Shown in pieces: positions 36,791 to 37,342 of a stretch of 37,342 bases of DNA. Origin of the DNA: Sutterella parvirubra YIT 11816 (GTDB lineage: Bacteria > Pseudomonadota > Gammaproteobacteria > Burkholderiales > Burkholderiaceae_F); the NCBI RefSeq assembly GCF_000250875.1, contig NZ_JH605018.1, positions 3,714-41,055 of the forward strand, in the 5' to 3' direction. The stretch's first letter is position 1. Every line of letters starts with the position of its first letter. The notes under the pieces are model-generated. The model was not told the DNA's origin. It searched no databases and saw only the letters and a list, made by a program, of their open reading frames with translations. The position numbers and the translations under genes were made by a program.

Positions 36791-37180
36791 TTACTCAAGC
36801 GGGCGGGCCGATTCGACCTCAAGCTTCATGTGCATGAAGTCCTTGTCGATCTCGGCGCGGATTTCGACGAGGGCGTCCTTACGGATCATCGACCAGTCGC
36901 GGTCGTCGTCGAGTTCACAGACGATCGTGTCGCCCTTGGCGTCCGTGAATTCGAACTTTTCCTTGGTGAGCTGCTTCGTGAAGCGGCCTTTCAACACCAC
37001 GACCTGTTCGTCGCGGCCGTCCGCCTTGACGGCGGCGATGGAGTCGAGACCCGAGAGTTCGAACCCCTGCGGACCCTGGATCGGGGCGAAGCCCGTGGGC
37101 GCCGCGGCGGCGGGGAGCGCGACGGCCATGGCGGCGACGGCGGCGAGCGAGGCGAGGAGCGTGTTCATCTTCTTCGACAT
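36791..37180 (-). CDS. YgiW/YdeI-family periplasmic protein (BOF domain), first copy
   Basis: A 129-residue paralogue of the next gene. The signal peptide is about 26 residues with an Ala-rich end (LPAAAA), followed by a BOF domain with the same plan: LKGRFTKQLTKEKFEF, CELDDDRDW, EIRAEIDKD. AAGGAAG lies at good spacing before the ATG. Upstream, 37181-37342 has an AT-rich stretch (about 37235-37275) that probably holds the promoter, but I cannot assign hexamers with confidence. Confidence 0.82.
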   Translation of the reverse strand: MSKKMNTLLASLAAVAAMAVALPAAAAPTGFAPIQGPQGFELSGLDSIAAVKADGRDEQVVVLKGRFTKQLTKEKFEFTDAKGDTIVCELDDDRDWSMIRKDALVEIRAEIDKDFMHMKLEVESARPLE

Positions 37181-37305
37181 GGTGGTCTTCCTTGCGCGTT
37201 TCCTTCGCGCTGTTCGTTGCGTTGAGGTCAGTGTATGAAAGGAAGACTTAGGAGAAATATAGGGAATTCAAAGAAATGCTCAGGACTCTCATGAGGCCCC
37301 ATCAG

Positions 37306-37322
37306 CCCCGGAAGATTCGGGG
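37306..37322 (+). other. Small hairpin near the right edge
   Basis: CCCCG and CGGGG pair around a 7-base loop, followed by TTCTTGGACTTTT. It may be part of a terminator for something outside the window; support is weak. Confidence 0.25.
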
Positions 37323-37342
37323 TTCTTGGACTTTTCCGAAGG

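Noticed and set aside
37181..37342. PmrA/QseB-type direct repeat before the YgiW-type operon
   Set aside because: CTAAG followed by a CTTTC-like half-site at roughly the right spacing is too degenerate to support a site.

Overview
The window is 37.3 kb of GC-rich, densely coding bacterial chromosome. The order tig-clpP-clpX-lon-hup-ppiD, the radA-alr-lplT neighbourhood, a membrane-bound formate dehydrogenase locus and a periplasmic flavoprotein reductase fit a betaproteobacterium of the Burkholderiales, most plausibly a host-associated anaerobe of the Sutterellaceae type. That placement is inferred from protein character and gene order, not from a database search. There is no phage, insertion sequence, CRISPR array or clear acquired island; almost everything is single-copy chromosomal genes.

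Layout. 1-3308 (minus): parE-parC, topoisomerase IV, with parC running off the left edge and carrying an unusual acidic N-terminal extension of about 215 residues. 3579-13292 (minus): the conserved protein-quality-control block, in transcription order tig, clpP, clpX, lon (behind a near-perfect sigma-32 promoter), the HU gene, tRNA-Val, three identical tRNA-Asp genes and ppiD. 13623-14348 (plus): an orphan lipoprotein and tRNA-Leu. 14453-18309 (minus): alr, radA, and a UreE-like protein whose C-terminal half is almost entirely His/Cys/Gly/Glu repeats. 18571-20611 (plus): lplT and a LysE/RhtB exporter. 20668-25384 (minus): sbcD-sbcC, where SbcC has no CxxC zinc hook. 25592-27088 (minus): an exported FAD-dependent reductase of the fumarate/urocanate reductase family lacking the usual catalytic Arg. 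27089-27769: a 681-bp divergent regulatory region with a perfect FNR-type box and several palindromes. 27770-34583 (plus): fdnG-fdnH-fdnI-fdhE-fdhD, a complete membrane-bound formate dehydrogenase (Cys instead of selenocysteine) with its two maturation factors. 35084-36316 (plus): an atypical DAACS-family symporter. 36428-37180 (minus): two tandem YgiW/YdeI-type periplasmic proteins.

How the genes work together. Trigger factor, ClpXP, Lon and PpiD cover folding and degradation from the ribosome to the periplasmic face of the inner membrane. FdnGHI with FdhD/FdhE would oxidise formate at the periplasmic side and feed electrons to the quinone pool. The divergently encoded flavoprotein is a candidate terminal reductase, and the FNR-type box between them suggests shared oxygen-responsive control. 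The most unusual item is the UreE-like His/Cys-repeat protein: no urease or hydrogenase gene is present, so it may act as a nickel or other metal store or chaperone.
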